Of a stretch of DNA of 64,000 bases, positions 1 to 9,386 are shown one piece after another. The DNA lies in the NCBI RefSeq assembly GCF_023507705.1, contig NZ_JALBGD010000004.1:1-64000 (forward strand). The letters are read 5' to 3'. This stretch comes from Stappia sp. WLB 29 (GTDB lineage Bacteria; Pseudomonadota; Alphaproteobacteria; Rhizobiales; Stappiaceae). The position numbers and the translations under genes are program-made. The number at the start of each line of letters is the position of its first letter. Position 1 is the first letter of the stretch. The notes under the pieces were generated by a model. That model made no database searches and had not been told where the DNA came from. It was given only the letters and a program-made list of their open reading frames with translations.

Positions 1-11
1 AACAATATCAA

Positions 12-88
<77 letters not shown>

Positions 89-99
89 CCGATACAGAC

Positions 100-129
100 A
101 AACCCGTCGCATTAGCGGCGGGTTTTTTT
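100..129 (+). terminator. Rho-independent terminator of tRNA-fMet
   Basis: An 11-bp stem (AAACCCGTCGC/GCGGCGGGTTT, with one T-G wobble) closes an ATTA loop and runs into seven T residues. It lies 11 bp after the tRNA CCA end and should end the tRNA transcript. Confidence 0.9.
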
Positions 130-221
130 GTTTCAGCAGCATTTCCAATGACTTGGCGCACCGTTCATTCGAGGATCGTTCGCCGTGCGGCGTGGCGTAG
201 GGGTCCCCCCTCCCCGTTCCG

Positions 222-1192
222 GGCCGGGAGTCGGCAAGATCTTCATCAGAGCGCGCAAATCCTGCGACGCGCCCTGTCGCTCCTCCTTGTGGTTGAGGGC
301 CTTCGTCAGCGCAACGATCTTCTTTGCGTAGCGCGGTTCCCTGTTCGGCCGGTTCGTCTCTTCCGCATGGGCGCGCATGGCGTCCTCGACGATCTCCGGC
401 GCCACCATCCGGCCTTTCAACCCGACAAGCACACGCCGCTCCAGGTCCCCGCGCGCAATGCCGCGACTGTTGGAGCAGGAACCCTTGTCGATGTGGGTTC
501 GAGCCGGCGAAGCGATCAGCGCCGCGAAGCGAGTGGGAGCCTCCGCCGCGACCGCAGAACACAAGGCCAGCAGCGACTTCGGTCGGCGCGTACCGTTCAG
601 ACGGTGCCTCTTATACATGCACACGGACTCGGTGACGTTGGCGGTACTTCTTCTCTGCGATCTCGCCCTGCCGGTCGCGGCCAGCCCGCTACAGTTCGTC
701 ATCGACGATCCGCAGGTCTGGAACGTCCTTGACGACCCATGCCGATTTCGGATTGAGCCGGGACACGCGCTTTCCAGCCGGCGAGTCTTCGATATAGCGC
801 AGCCGATTCCAGATGAGACGACCGATGCAGAGTTCATTGTTCACCAGACCCGTGCCGCACTTCACGTGGCCGCGGATGGTCGTGTCGCTCCAAAGCTTGC
901 CGTACGAGCCGAGGATGCCTTCCTCGTTTAAGGTGCCGGCGCCCTTGGGCGGGCCTATGCCTGCGGCAAATTCGCGCAAGATGCGCCGAACGACATTGGC
1001 CTCGGCTGCGTCGATCTCGCGGTCGCCCCGGATCGGATCGTCGCGCGCATCGAGCTGCTTCACGACATTGTAGCCGAAGCAGAGCCCGCCGCCCGACTTG
1101 CCCTCCCCGACGCGCCCAAGGATGCAGCGATGGGTCTCGGCGGCAAGGTCCTTGAGGAACAGCGCGTTCATCGTGCCCTGGAGGCCGACATG
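222..1192 (-). pseudogene. Decayed serine site-specific recombinase, 5'-truncated and frameshifted
   Basis: Reading from 1192 downwards, the conserved Recombinase-domain text of large serine recombinases appears: HVGLQGTMNALFLKDL, then EAGKSGGG-like (GEGKSGGG), TTIRGHVK, NNELCIGRLIWNRLRY and RIVDDEL. After about 690 the match continues only by changing frame: a zinc-ribbon-like FCGRGGGSHSL stretch in one frame, then RGDLERRVLVGLKGRMVAPEIVEDAM in another, and a degenerate coiled-coil tail near 222-300. The N-terminal resolvase catalytic domain with its nucleophilic Ser is absent; upstream sequence to about 1266 matches nothing. The gene is therefore truncated and frameshifted and cannot make an active recombinase. 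Its position directly beyond tRNA-fMet suggests it is what remains of the integration module of the island that follows. Confidence 0.85.
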
Positions 1193-1266
1193 CCGGGACG
1201 CAGGATCAGGCTCGCGCCCCGGAGGTGCTGGCGTCCTTATCGGTGCCGACGCCCTGGTTCGCCGAG

Positions 1267-1674
1267 CTAACTGCCGGCGGCTGCATCAAACCGCTGGCGA
1301 GACTGCTCGATCTCCTGCCAATTTTCCCTGATCCAATCGGTGAACCCTTCAAGAGCCGGGAGCATTGTCCGGCCCATTGGCGTCAATTGGTATTCGACGC
1401 GCGGGGGAACCTCCGCGAAGTAATGGCGGATGACAAGGCCGTCCCGCTGGAGGTTTCGCAGCGTGAGCGTGAGCATGCGCTGCGAAATTTCCGGGATTCC
1501 GTTCCTGATTTCAGAGAAACGCAGAGGCCTTTCGGGATCCAGTGCGAGAATGCTCACGACGAGGATCGTCCACTTGTCCCCCAGCCTCGCAAGGATGCTG
1601 TTCGGCGCGCATGGCGTGAAGACCGGGCCTTTCTTCGTTTCCGTGTAGGGCCTGCCATGGATCAGTTTCTCCAT
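1267..1674 (-). CDS. HxlR-family winged-helix transcriptional regulator
   Basis: A 135-residue protein, the usual HxlR length. The winged helix covers about residues 27-105: GDKWTILVVSILAL starts the first helix, RFSEIRNGIPEISQRMLTLTLRNL holds helix 2 and the recognition helix, and the wing lies in GLVIRHYFAEVPPRVEYQLT. HxlR proteins sense reactive electrophiles or redox signals and usually control an adjacent divergent gene. Here that gene is the secreted hydrolase, 250 bp away. The start is well supported by a perfect AGGAGG placed 6 nt before ATG. The N-terminal Cys22 (FTPCAPNS) could be the redox sensor, which is an inference. The target is not known. Confidence 0.9.
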   Translation of the reverse strand: MEKLIHGRPYTETKKGPVFTPCAPNSILARLGDKWTILVVSILALDPERPLRFSEIRNGIPEISQRMLTLTLRNLQRDGLVIRHYFAEVPPRVEYQLTPMGRTMLPALEGFTDWIRENWQEIEQSRQRFDAAAGS

Positions 1675-1923
1675 GAGTTACCTCCTGGTCACTGGCTTAC
1701 AGACATGTGCCGTCTTGCGTGCTTCTTATAGCAGTGCCATTTCATAACCATCAATAGTCACGAAGAGGAACTATAGATGGCGAGGTTCGGTCCGGCCGGT
1801 TGCCGAAGCCGGTCTGGAGAAGCCCGTGCGACGTCGGCAACCCGTCCGCAGGACAGGGGCACCAGACAGCATGGACTGCCGTCCGTCTGTCCCTCAGCGT
1901 GAACAACAGCAGAGACCCCGAAC

Positions 1924-2688
1924 ATGACTCATCTAAAAGCTCTCATGCTTTCCTGCGCTCTCGCTCTCGGTGCATTGACCGCGCAATCGGGCGCGGCGCT
2001 CGCCGATGTGAACAACATCGTTCTCGTGCATGGCGCGAATGTCGACGGCAGCACCTGGCGCGACGTCTACAACCGTCTCACGGCGCAAGACTACAAAGTC
2101 ACGATCGTGCAGATGCCGCTGACCTCCACCGAGGACGACATTGCCGCGGTACAGCGGATTGTCGACAGTCAGGACGGCCCGATGCTGCTGGTCGGGCATT
2201 CCTACGGCGGCATGGTGATCAGCGAAGTCGGCGGGGACCCGAACGTCAAGGGCCTCGTCTACGTCGCGGCGTTCCAACCCGACGCCGGCGAAAGCGGCGG
2301 GGCTCTGTTGGCCTCGGTTCCGACCGAGTTCACGCCCGACAAGCTCACGGTCTTCGACGACGGTCACTACCTGGTCAATGAAGACGCCTTCGTCTCCGTC
2401 GTCGGAAACGGCTTGTCCAGCGAAGACGCGATCTACGTTGCAAGGTCACAGGCTGCATCGAACACCGCGATTCTCGACTACCAGGCTCGGGTGGCGGCCT
2501 GGAACGAGAAGCCGAGCTGGTCGGCCATCGCGACCCTCGACCGGACCATTGCGCCCGATCTGCAGCGTCAGATGTCCGAGCGGGCCGGCTCCACGATCGT
2601 CGATATCGAGAACGGTCACATGCTGCCGATGACGAGCCCGGACGAGGTGGCCGACCTCATCCGGCAGGCCGCCAAGGCGGTGGAATAG
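1924..2688 (+). CDS. Secreted alpha/beta hydrolase (esterase-like)
   Basis: A 254-residue alpha/beta hydrolase. An N-terminal signal peptide ends near residue 27 (hydrophobic LSCALALGALTAQ, then GAALAD), so the enzyme is exported to the periplasm. The mature part opens with the oxyanion-hole stretch VLVHGANVDGSTW (residues 33-45). The nucleophile elbow is GHSYGG with Ser93, and the likely catalytic His is His232 in NGHMLPMTSP. The family hydrolyses esters or lactones, and the substrate cannot be told from sequence. The gene is divergent from hxlR, which probably controls it through the shared 250-bp spacer. It ends 10 bp before an intrinsic terminator and appears monocistronic. Confidence 0.88.
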   Translation: MTHLKALMLSCALALGALTAQSGAALADVNNIVLVHGANVDGSTWRDVYNRLTAQDYKVTIVQMPLTSTEDDIAAVQRIVDSQDGPMLLVGHSYGGMVISEVGGDPNVKGLVYVAAFQPDAGESGGALLASVPTEFTPDKLTVFDDGHYLVNEDAFVSVVGNGLSSEDAIYVARSQAASNTAILDYQARVAAWNEKPSWSAIATLDRTIAPDLQRQMSERAGSTIVDIENGHMLPMTSPDEVADLIRQAAKAVE

Positions 2689-2698
2689 GGCGTTTACC

Positions 2699-2731
2699 GC
2701 ACGGGCCGGGCAAACCGGTCCGTGCGCTTTT
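2699..2731 (+). terminator. Intrinsic terminator of the secreted hydrolase
   Basis: An 11-bp stem (GCACGGGCCGG/CCGGTCCGTGC, one G-T wobble) with a GCAAA loop is followed by GCTTTT. It lies just after the hydrolase stop and before the convergent oxidoreductase. Confidence 0.75.
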
Positions 2732-2803
2732 CCCGGTGTCCCGCCTCGGCGGGCCGACCGCAGCCGCCTCGGCCTGCCGTCTTGCCCGTCCTCGTCCCTA
2801 TCG

Positions 2804-3802
2804 CTAGGCGGGAAGCTCGACGGTCCGGCCCACGACATCGATCGCCACCTTGCCGCGAAGCCCACGGGAGCCTCCGCCTTCGAGCAGTTCGTGCGCGTCG
2901 CCGATCCGGGCCAGCGGCAGCACCGCGCCGATGACCGGCTTGATCAGGCCGCGTTCGACAAGGTTTGTCAGCGCGTCGAGCTTGCCGCGGTTCTGCCGGG
3001 TGAACACGAAATGATAGGCGGCATTCTTGCCCCAGGCCTCGATCAGGTTCTGCGGCTGCGCGATGTCGACGATGCTGACCACCCGTCCGGCGTCGGCGAG
3101 GATGAGCGGGCTTTTCGTCAGGGTGTCGCCGCCGATCGTATCGAACACGACGTTCACCCCCTGCCCATCCGTCAGGTCCGCCACGGCTGAGACATAATCG
3201 CCGGACGTGTAGTCGATCACCTCGTCCGCACCGAGCGACCGCACGAAATCATGGTTGCTGGAGCGCGCCGTCGTGAGGACCCGTGCGCCCATCGCCTTGG
3301 CGAGCTGGATCGCCACGGAGCCGACACCGCCGGCGCCGCCATGGATCAGCACCGTTTCATGGACGGCAAGCTGGGCGCGGGTCACAAGAGCTTCCCAGAT
3401 CGTACCGCCAACCAGCGTCAGACTGGCAGCCTCCAGATGGCTGAGATTGCGCGGCTTGCGGGCAACCAGATCGACATCGACGACGTGCTGCTCCGCATAG
3501 GAACCGGGGCCGCCGAAGATCTTGGGCGTGTAGTAGACCTCGTCGCCTGTCTCGAACTCGCTTACATCGGCGCCCCTCTCTTCCACCACGCCGGAAACGT
3601 CGTGACCGATGATGGCAGGGAGCGGCACGTAGTCGACGTAGTCGCCGCGACGGATCTGATAGTCGAGGGGATTGATGGCGGTGGCGTGGACGCGCACCCG
3701 GACTTGTCGCGGCCCCACCGCCGGTACGGGCACATCGCGCAGTTCGAACGCGTCGTAGCCGCCGAACGTCTGCAGGACGATCGCCTTCATGGTGTCGGTC
3801 AT
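2804..3802 (-). CDS. NADP-dependent MDR-family oxidoreductase (quinone reductase-like)
   Basis: A 332-residue medium-chain dehydrogenase/reductase of the zinc-independent quinone oxidoreductase type. The GroES-like N-terminal domain runs from [15 protein letters not shown] through [11 protein letters not shown]. The Rossmann domain has [17 protein letters not shown] for NADPH binding. No structural zinc Cys cluster is seen. Such enzymes reduce quinones or activated double bonds of electrophiles, which fits the detoxification genes around it. The ATG at 3802 is preferred to the longer GTG at 3820, because the sequence between them is the ribosome binding site itself (GGAGAGGTAGG). It converges on the secreted hydrolase. 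Confidence 0.9.
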   Translation of the reverse strand: MTDTMKAIVLQTFGGYDAFELRDVPVPAVGPRQVRVRVHATAINPLDYQIRRGDYVDYVPLPAIIGHDVSGVVEERGADVSEFETGDEVYYTPKIFGGPGSYAEQHVVDVDLVARKPRNLSHLEAASLTLVGGTIWEALVTRAQLAVHETVLIHGGAGGVGSVAIQLAKAMGARVLTTARSSNHDFVRSLGADEVIDYTSGDYVSAVADLTDGQGVNVVFDTIGGDTLTKSPLILADAGRVVSIVDIAQPQNLIEAWGKNAAYHFVFTRQNRGKLDALTNLVERGLIKPVIGAVLPLARIGDAHELLEGGGSRGLRGKVAIDVVGRTVELPA

Positions 3803-3967
3803 GATCCTACCTCTCCTCACTCTCGATTTCCGGCCCGGTTGCCGGTGGCGTCTTGTGAGGTCGTGACTGCGTGATTGCCGTCGTTTGGCCCCCGGCGACG
3901 GTCCGGGGACCGGAGGGGGCGGCCGATCAAGGTGCCGGGGAGCGATGTCACGCTCCGCCGCCCCCTC

Positions 3968-5218
3968 TCACGATCGGCGTACCACGTCCTGCCATTCCGG
4001 GTGCCGTGCGATCTGCGCCTTGGCGAAAGGGCAGAGCGGCAGGATGGCGACCCCTTCGCGGCGCGCGTCCTCGATCGCCTGGCGCACCAGCCGCTCGCCG
4101 ACCTTGCGGCCGCGCAGCGCCGCCGGCACCTCGGTGTGGTCGATAATGATCATCCCGGCGCCAGCCCGGCTGTAGGTCATCTCGGCCTCGACGCCGTCGA
4201 TGACGAGGCGGTAGCGTCCCTTCGACGCGCCATCCTCCCGCTCGACCGTCTCGTCGCCGCTCGAGGCTGCGGGCCTGACCGTTTCGGCGTCGGGCGCACG
4301 CACCTGCCGTGGCGTGCCGTGCGCGCATTCCAGAAGATCGCGATCCCAGCCGCCGAGATCGGCCGCCGCCTCGTAGGTCGAAACGAGGAATGCCATCAGC
4401 GCTTCGTCGGGATCGGCGGCGGATTGCACGGCCTCATAGGGGAGGACGAATTCAGACAGTCCGTCGTGCCAGAATGCGGCATCGGGCTGCACGGCCGCAG
4501 CGCGGTAACCGCCGGGCGCCGGGTAGGCGTAGGCATAGAAGGCTGGATAGTCGATGCCGCCGCCGCCCGGCCAGAAACCTGCCGAGGAGACCTCGCGGTC
4601 GTAAGCCTCCTGCGCGACGTCATCCGGCAAGGCCGGAACGCCGCCGGGATGGAGCGGTGCGCGCCGTCCCGAAAAGCGGGTAACGGCCAGGTCGAAGCTG
4701 CCCCAGAACAGGTGAACCGGGCTGGACTTGCCCACAAACGACGTCCGGAACCGGTTGAAAACCCTGTCGACCGCGATCAGACCCTGATGGAAGCGCTGAA
4801 CGGCTTCGCGGTCATAAGGCCGGTCGCGATCATCCTCGGCGAAGGGAATCGGATAGGGCACCTCGTTCGGACTGCCGTGGAAGGTAGGCGTGCCGCCAAG
4901 ATCGGAAACCAGCTGCACGAAGCTCGCGTGGAATGTCGCAACCGTCATTGGCCTAAGATCGAACGACTCCTGGCGACCGTTGCCGCAGGTGCCGACGATC
5001 CTGTGCTCGCGCAAGTCGAACAAGATCTCGATGCCGGGACCGTCCGGGATGGGCGAGGACGCCAAACCGTGGGGCGTGACGTAGAAGGTCGCGTTCCACG
5101 AATGATTGAGCCAGGGTGTGTGTGCCAGCCGGTATTTGCCGGCGATCTGGAGATAGAGATGCAGGGCTGAACACGTCTCGCGCCAACTGAGATAATCAAG
5201 TTGCGGCCACTTGTTCAT
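3968..5218 (-). CDS. DUF5996 protein with C-terminal acetyltransferase-like domain
   Basis: A 416-residue two-domain protein. Residues 1 to about 310 match the DUF5996 family: WPQLDYLSWRETCSALHLYLQIAGKYRL, then PWLNHSWNATFYVTPHGL and SSPIPDG, later HLFWGSFDLAVTRFSGR. A variable linker (about 310-335) follows. The last 80 residues look like a small GNAT domain of the Acetyltransf_CG type, with the acetyl-CoA loop in RGRKVGERLV and the family tail LPLCPFAKAQIARHPEW. DUF5996 has no known activity. The small GNATs may bind acetyl-CoA, but their substrates are unknown. It starts behind a GGAGAAACGACC leader and lies 25 bp downstream of pirin on the same strand, so the two are probably co-transcribed. 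Fusion is seen in one open frame; a role in stress is inference. Confidence 0.82.
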   Translation of the reverse strand: MNKWPQLDYLSWRETCSALHLYLQIAGKYRLAHTPWLNHSWNATFYVTPHGLASSPIPDGPGIEILFDLREHRIVGTCGNGRQESFDLRPMTVATFHASFVQLVSDLGGTPTFHGSPNEVPYPIPFAEDDRDRPYDREAVQRFHQGLIAVDRVFNRFRTSFVGKSSPVHLFWGSFDLAVTRFSGRRAPLHPGGVPALPDDVAQEAYDREVSSAGFWPGGGGIDYPAFYAYAYPAPGGYRAAAVQPDAAFWHDGLSEFVLPYEAVQSAADPDEALMAFLVSTYEAAADLGGWDRDLLECAHGTPRQVRAPDAETVRPAASSGDETVEREDGASKGRYRLVIDGVEAEMTYSRAGAGMIIIDHTEVPAALRGRKVGERLVRQAIEDARREGVAILPLCPFAKAQIARHPEWQDVVRRS

Positions 5219-5243
5219 GGTCGTTTCTCCATACGGCTTCCGG

Positions 5244-6188
5244 TCAATCCGGAAGGGGAATGTGCTCGTTGCGGTCGCCGGCGGGCAGGTCGAAGCGTCC
5301 CTTGCCCCAGCTCGCGGCGCGCCATTCGGCCTTGGCGGCTTCGATGCGCTCCTGCGAGGAGGCGACGAAGTTCCACCAGATGTAGCGCGGTCCGTTGAAG
5401 GTCGCGCCGCCGAGGATCATCAGCCGCGCGCCCTGGCCTTCCGCGGCCACGGTGATAGGGTCGCCGGGGCGGAAGACCATCATCCGGCCGGCCTCGAACT
5501 CCTGTCCGGCCACCGAGATCGAGCCTTCGACGATGTAGATGCCGCGGTCTTCGTGGTTGTCCGGCATCGGCAGCCGGCTTCCCGGCTCAAGCCTCACATC
5601 GGCGTAGAATGTCTCGGAGAGCATCGTCGCGGGCGCGGTCTTGCCGTAGGCGTTTCCGAGAATGAGCCGAACGGTGACGCCGCGATCCTCGATGACGGGC
5701 AGGGTCTCCTTGCCGTGATGCTCGAAGCTGGGTGCCACATCCTCATGGCTGTCCGGCAGGGCCAGCCAGGTCTGGATCCCGAACAGGCTGTTCGGACCGT
5801 TCCGCGCCGCCGCCGACGTGCGCTCCGAATGGGTGACGCCGCGCCCCGCGACCATCCAGTTCAGCGCGCCGGGACTGATGATCTGGTCGGCGCCGGTGCT
5901 GTCGCGATGATGGAAGTCGCCCTTGAACAGGTAGGTGACCGTGCCTAGGCCGATATGCGGATGCGGCCGGACATCGACGCCCTGGCCGGTCAGCAGCTCG
6001 GCCGGCCCGGCCTGATCGAAGAAGATGAAAGGCCCGACCATCTGCCGCTTCGGCGCGGGCAGGGCGCGCCGGACCTCGAAGCCGCCAAGGTCGCGCGAGC
6101 GCGGGACGATCAGCGTCTCGATCGCATCGATGCCGACCTCGTCCGGACAGCCCGGTTCGATCGATGGGTTCCAGCTCATCTGCGTCAT
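5244..6188 (-). CDS. Pirin family protein
   Basis: A 314-residue bicupin. The N-terminal cupin has the pirin metal-binding set: RPHPHIGLGTVTYLF gives His76 and His78, and GVTHSERT gives His120 and Glu122. Bacterial pirins bind a metal and have been linked to quercetin dioxygenase activity or to redox-dependent regulation, so the exact role here is open. ATG 6188 (MTQMSW) is chosen because AAGGGG precedes it and pirin similarity begins soon after; the frame is open much further upstream but that extension is low-complexity. It probably leads a two-gene unit with the DUF5996-acetyltransferase gene. Confidence 0.88.
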   Translation of the reverse strand: MTQMSWNPSIEPGCPDEVGIDAIETLIVPRSRDLGGFEVRRALPAPKRQMVGPFIFFDQAGPAELLTGQGVDVRPHPHIGLGTVTYLFKGDFHHRDSTGADQIISPGALNWMVAGRGVTHSERTSAAARNGPNSLFGIQTWLALPDSHEDVAPSFEHHGKETLPVIEDRGVTVRLILGNAYGKTAPATMLSETFYADVRLEPGSRLPMPDNHEDRGIYIVEGSISVAGQEFEAGRMMVFRPGDPITVAAEGQGARLMILGGATFNGPRYIWWNFVASSQERIEAAKAEWRAASWGKGRFDLPAGDRNEHIPLPD

Positions 6189-6668
6189 CCCCTTATCTTT
6201 GGATCCGTCTTCGGATCGCCCGATCCTGCCGAGCGGTCGCGTAGCCGGCATCCGCCAGTCTGCGATGTCCGTTCGGCTTCCCCCGTGTCGCAACACGCCC
6301 GGCAGGGCAGACCCCACCCCATCGCCGATGGAAAGATCGCCTGCCGCGTTCGCCGCAGGCTCGGGCGGCCACCCGTTTCGGCCGACGGATCCGCCGAAAT
6401 TCGGTCGCACCCTTTCCGAGAAGCCGAACGAACTCAAGCCTCCGCGTCGCGGCGGGCCGGAAAGGGCGCAAGAACGGCACCAGCGCGGCATGTCCTGCAC
6501 CGCAGAGCCGGAGCGCATTCGCTACTTACCGCCAGTCAATGAGCGCTTCCCCCGGACTCAGGAGACTGGAATGGCTTTCCGCAACGGCCTTGCTTCGCTT
6601 CGTCGTCCACGGCGCTCGATCAGGACCGATAACGACTTGCGAGGACCCATCGTCGACACCACGTCGAC
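6189..6668. other. Intergenic stretch, no gene recognised
   Basis: About 480 bp upstream of pirin. Reading frames on both strands are Arg/Pro-rich and match no family I know. It probably contains the pirin promoter and degenerate sequence belonging to the LLM scar that follows. Confidence 0.5.
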
Positions 6669-6872
6669 GGTTTCGCGGCCATCCTTCGCGACCTGGCGAC
6701 AGGGCTGCCTCCCTCGGCAACCGATCGCATGGCGGACCTTCTGGAGAATATCGAGGCCGCTCACCATGTCGGGCTCGATGTATTCGGCGTCGGCGAGTAC
6801 GATCGCACCGAATTTGTCGATTTCGCGCCCGCCATCATTCTAGCCGCCGCTGCGGCCCGGACCAGCAACATC
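6669..6872 (+). pseudogene. Remnant of an LLM-class flavin-dependent oxidoreductase (N-terminal scar)
   Basis: The frame gives DLATGLPPSATDRMADLLE, then AAHHVGLDVFGVGEYDRTEF and APAIILAAAAARTSNI. This is the conserved first 60 or so residues of luciferase-like (LLM) monooxygenases. The text stops at 6872, and the next 18 bp lead straight into the DJ-1 gene in the same open frame. The usual LLM start and the remaining 250-300 residues are missing. It is a deletion scar, not a domain of the next protein, because that gene has its own ribosome binding site and ATG at the normal DJ-1 start. Confidence 0.75.
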
Positions 6873-6890
6873 TTATTGGAGAATAAAGCC

Positions 6891-7577
6891 ATGAAAGTTG
6901 TAATGATCCTGACGTCGCATGATCAGCTCGGCGACACCGGCCGCAAGACCGGTTTCTGGCTCGAAGAGCTGGCCGCGCCTTATTATGTGTTCAAGGAAGC
7001 TGGCTACGAGATCACGCTCGCGTCGCCGGACGGCGGTCAGCCGCCGCTTGATCCCAAAAGCAACGAGCCCGACTTCCAGACCGAGGACACGCGCCGCTTC
7101 GAGGCCGACGCCGAGGCGCGGGAAGCGCTGGCGAATACCGTGAAGCTCGCCGACATATCCCAGGCTGATTTCGATACGGTCTTTTATCCAGGCGGCCACG
7201 GCCCGATGTGGGATCTCGCCGAAAGCCCGGTCTCGGCGGCGCTGATCGAAAGTTTCCTTTCCGCGGACAAGCCGGTCGCCCTGGTGTGCCACGCGCCGGG
7301 CGTGCTCCGTCACGTCAAGACGCCGAACGGCCGTCCGCTCGTCGAAGGAAAGAAGGTCACCGGCTTCACCAACAGCGAGGAGGCCGCCGTCGGGCTGACG
7401 GACGTCGTGCCGTTCCTCGTCGAGGACGAGTTGCAGGCCAAGGGCGGCATCTATTCGAAGGGTCCCGACTGGGGACCGTACTTCGTACAGGACGGCCTGC
7501 TGATCACCGGCCAGAACCCGGCTTCCTCGGCCCCGGCTGCCGAGCGCCTGGTCGAAGTGCTGAAGACATCGGCATGA
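6891..7577 (+). CDS. DJ-1/PfpI family type 1 glutamine amidotransferase-like protein (Hsp31/glyoxalase III type)
   Basis: A 228-residue protein starting MKVVMILTSHD, with TGFWLEELAAPYYVF and LASPDGGQPPLDPKS, the pattern of Hsp31-like proteins. The nucleophile elbow is CHAPG with Cys133 followed by His134, and FYPGGHGPMWDLA carries the residues near the active site. Relatives detoxify methylglyoxal (glyoxalase III) or act as protein deglycase/chaperones under stress. The start ATG 6891 has TTGGAG about 9 nt upstream, and earlier in-frame sequence belongs to an LLM scar. It precedes the acetolactate-synthase-like gene by 130 bp. Confidence 0.9.
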   Translation: MKVVMILTSHDQLGDTGRKTGFWLEELAAPYYVFKEAGYEITLASPDGGQPPLDPKSNEPDFQTEDTRRFEADAEAREALANTVKLADISQADFDTVFYPGGHGPMWDLAESPVSAALIESFLSADKPVALVCHAPGVLRHVKTPNGRPLVEGKKVTGFTNSEEAAVGLTDVVPFLVEDELQAKGGIYSKGPDWGPYFVQDGLLITGQNPASSAPAAERLVEVLKTSA

Positions 7578-7707
7578 GCGCCTAAGTACTGTTCCTTCGG
7601 GAAGCTGCCCGACGGCTGCGGGACCGCGGAACGATGGCGGCACTTGCGCGTACCCGTGTAGGATCGCCGTGCGTTCCATCGAAACCGTCAACACAAGGCT
7701 CTAAACC

Positions 7708-9363
7708 ATGCCCAAAGGATCGGACCTTTTTGTTGCCGCGCTGGAGAACGAGGGCGTCGACCGCGTCTTCGGAGTGCCGGGCGAGGAGAATCTCGACCTC
7801 CTGGAGGCCTTGCGAACCTCCGGCATCGAGCTGGTCCTGACCCGTCATGAGCAGGCCGCGGCCTTCATGGCCGCGACGCATGGACGGCTGACGGGCAGGC
7901 CCGGCGTTTGCCTGGCCACGCTCGGCCCCGGCGCGCTGAACCTCTCCACCGGTGCGGCCTACGCGCATCTCGGGGCCATGCCGATGATCCTCATTACGGG
8001 CCAGAAGCCGATAATGAGCGCCAAGCAGGCCCGCTTCCAGATCGTCGACATCGTGGCATCGATGAAGCCGCTGACCAAGATGACGCGCCAGATCGTCAGC
8101 GCGGCCGCCATACCCTCGACGGTACGCGATGCCTTTCGCGTCGCGACGGAGGAGCGGCCCGGGCCGGTGCATCTGGAGCTGCCGGAGGACGTCGCGGCCG
8201 AGGAGGTCGAGACCGCCTCTCTCATTCCGGTGCATACCGCGGAGCGGCCTGTCGCCTCCAGCCCGTCGCTCGACGGCGCGGCGCGGATGATCCTTGCCGC
8301 CAGGCGGCCGCTCGTGATGATCGGCGCGTCGGGCAACAGGCCTGCGCTGGTCGAGGCGCTTTCGGATTTCGTGAGGCGCACGCGGCTGCCGTTCTTCAAC
8401 ACGCAAATGGGCAAGGGCGCGGTCACCGGCGGCTCGAACCTCTATATGGGAACCGCGGCGCTGTCGGAGGGCGACTACGTCCACGAGGCCGTGGAGCGCG
8501 CCGACCTGATCATCGCCATCGGCCACGATACGGTCGAGAAGCCGCCCTTCCTGATGAAAAGCGCCGGCGGGCCGCGGGTCATCCATGTCGGCTACCAATC
8601 GGCCACGGTCGAGCAGGTCTACCATCCGGACATCGAGGTGATCGGCGACATCGGCGCTGCCGTCGAGGGGCTTGCCGGGCGGCTCGAAGGAAAGCTGACG
8701 CCCGACGAGGGACTGCTCGACCTGCGCCAGCGTATCCTCGCCCGCCTCAACGACCGCGCCGAGGAGGACCGCTTTCCGCTCACGCCCCAGCGCATCGTTC
8801 ACGACGTTCGCAAGGTGATGCCGGAGGACGGCATCGTGTGCCTCGACAACGGCATGTACAAGATCTGGTTCGCCCGCAACTACCGCACCCATGTCGCCAA
8901 CACCCTGTTGCTCGACAATGCGCTCGCCACGATGGGCGCCGGCCTGCCCTCGGCGATGATGGCGGCAATGCTTCATCCGGACCGCCGCGTCATGGCGGTC
9001 TGCGGCGACGGCGGCTTCATGATGAACTCGCAGGAGATGGAAACGGCGGTCCGCCTCGGCCTGAACCTCGTCCTCGTCATTCTCAACGACAGCGCCTACG
9101 GCATGATCCGCTGGAAGCAGGCGGTCGACGGGTTCCCGGATTTCGGCATGAGCTTCGGCAATCCCGACTTCGTGCGCTATGCCGAGGCCTATGGCGCTAA
9201 GGGATCGCGGGTCGCGGCCGCCGAGGATCTCGTGCCCACGCTCGAGGCCGCGTTCGCCGGCGGCGGGGTCCATCTGGTCGATGTGTCGATCGACTATTCC
9301 GAAAACACGCGCGTGCTGGTCGACGAGTTGCGCAACCGCACGCCCGACGTGGAATGCGCCTGA
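7708..9363 (+). CDS. Acetolactate synthase large-subunit-like ThDP enzyme
   Basis: A 551-residue thiamine diphosphate enzyme of the acetolactate synthase/benzoylformate decarboxylase group. The PYR domain has FGVPGEENLDLLEAL and RHEQ with the catalytic Glu48. The central domain follows, and the PP domain has GDGGFMMNSQEMETA with the downstream Asn (VILNDSAYG) for magnesium-ThDP binding. No regulatory small subunit lies nearby, and the gene is followed at 23 bp by an aldehyde dehydrogenase, so a catabolic or stress role (2-keto acid decarboxylation or carboligation, with the product aldehyde then oxidised) is more likely than branched-chain biosynthesis. The ribosome binding site is weak (AAGG). 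Confidence 0.88.
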   Translation: MPKGSDLFVAALENEGVDRVFGVPGEENLDLLEALRTSGIELVLTRHEQAAAFMAATHGRLTGRPGVCLATLGPGALNLSTGAAYAHLGAMPMILITGQKPIMSAKQARFQIVDIVASMKPLTKMTRQIVSAAAIPSTVRDAFRVATEERPGPVHLELPEDVAAEEVETASLIPVHTAERPVASSPSLDGAARMILAARRPLVMIGASGNRPALVEALSDFVRRTRLPFFNTQMGKGAVTGGSNLYMGTAALSEGDYVHEAVERADLIIAIGHDTVEKPPFLMKSAGGPRVIHVGYQSATVEQVYHPDIEVIGDIGAAVEGLAGRLEGKLTPDEGLLDLRQRILARLNDRAEEDRFPLTPQRIVHDVRKVMPEDGIVCLDNGMYKIWFARNYRTHVANTLLLDNALATMGAGLPSAMMAAMLHPDRRVMAVCGDGGFMMNSQEMETAVRLGLNLVLVILNDSAYGMIRWKQAVDGFPDFGMSFGNPDFVRYAEAYGAKGSRVAAAEDLVPTLEAAFAGGGVHLVDVSIDYSENTRVLVDELRNRTPDVECA

Positions 9364-9386
9364 CTGCAGGCCGAGGAGCACCGCCC

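Noticed and set aside
6729-7577. Apparent 282-residue fusion of an LLM-like domain and a DJ-1 domain
   Set aside because: The LLM part has only about 60 residues and lacks its own start, while the DJ-1 gene has its own ribosome binding site and ATG at 6891.
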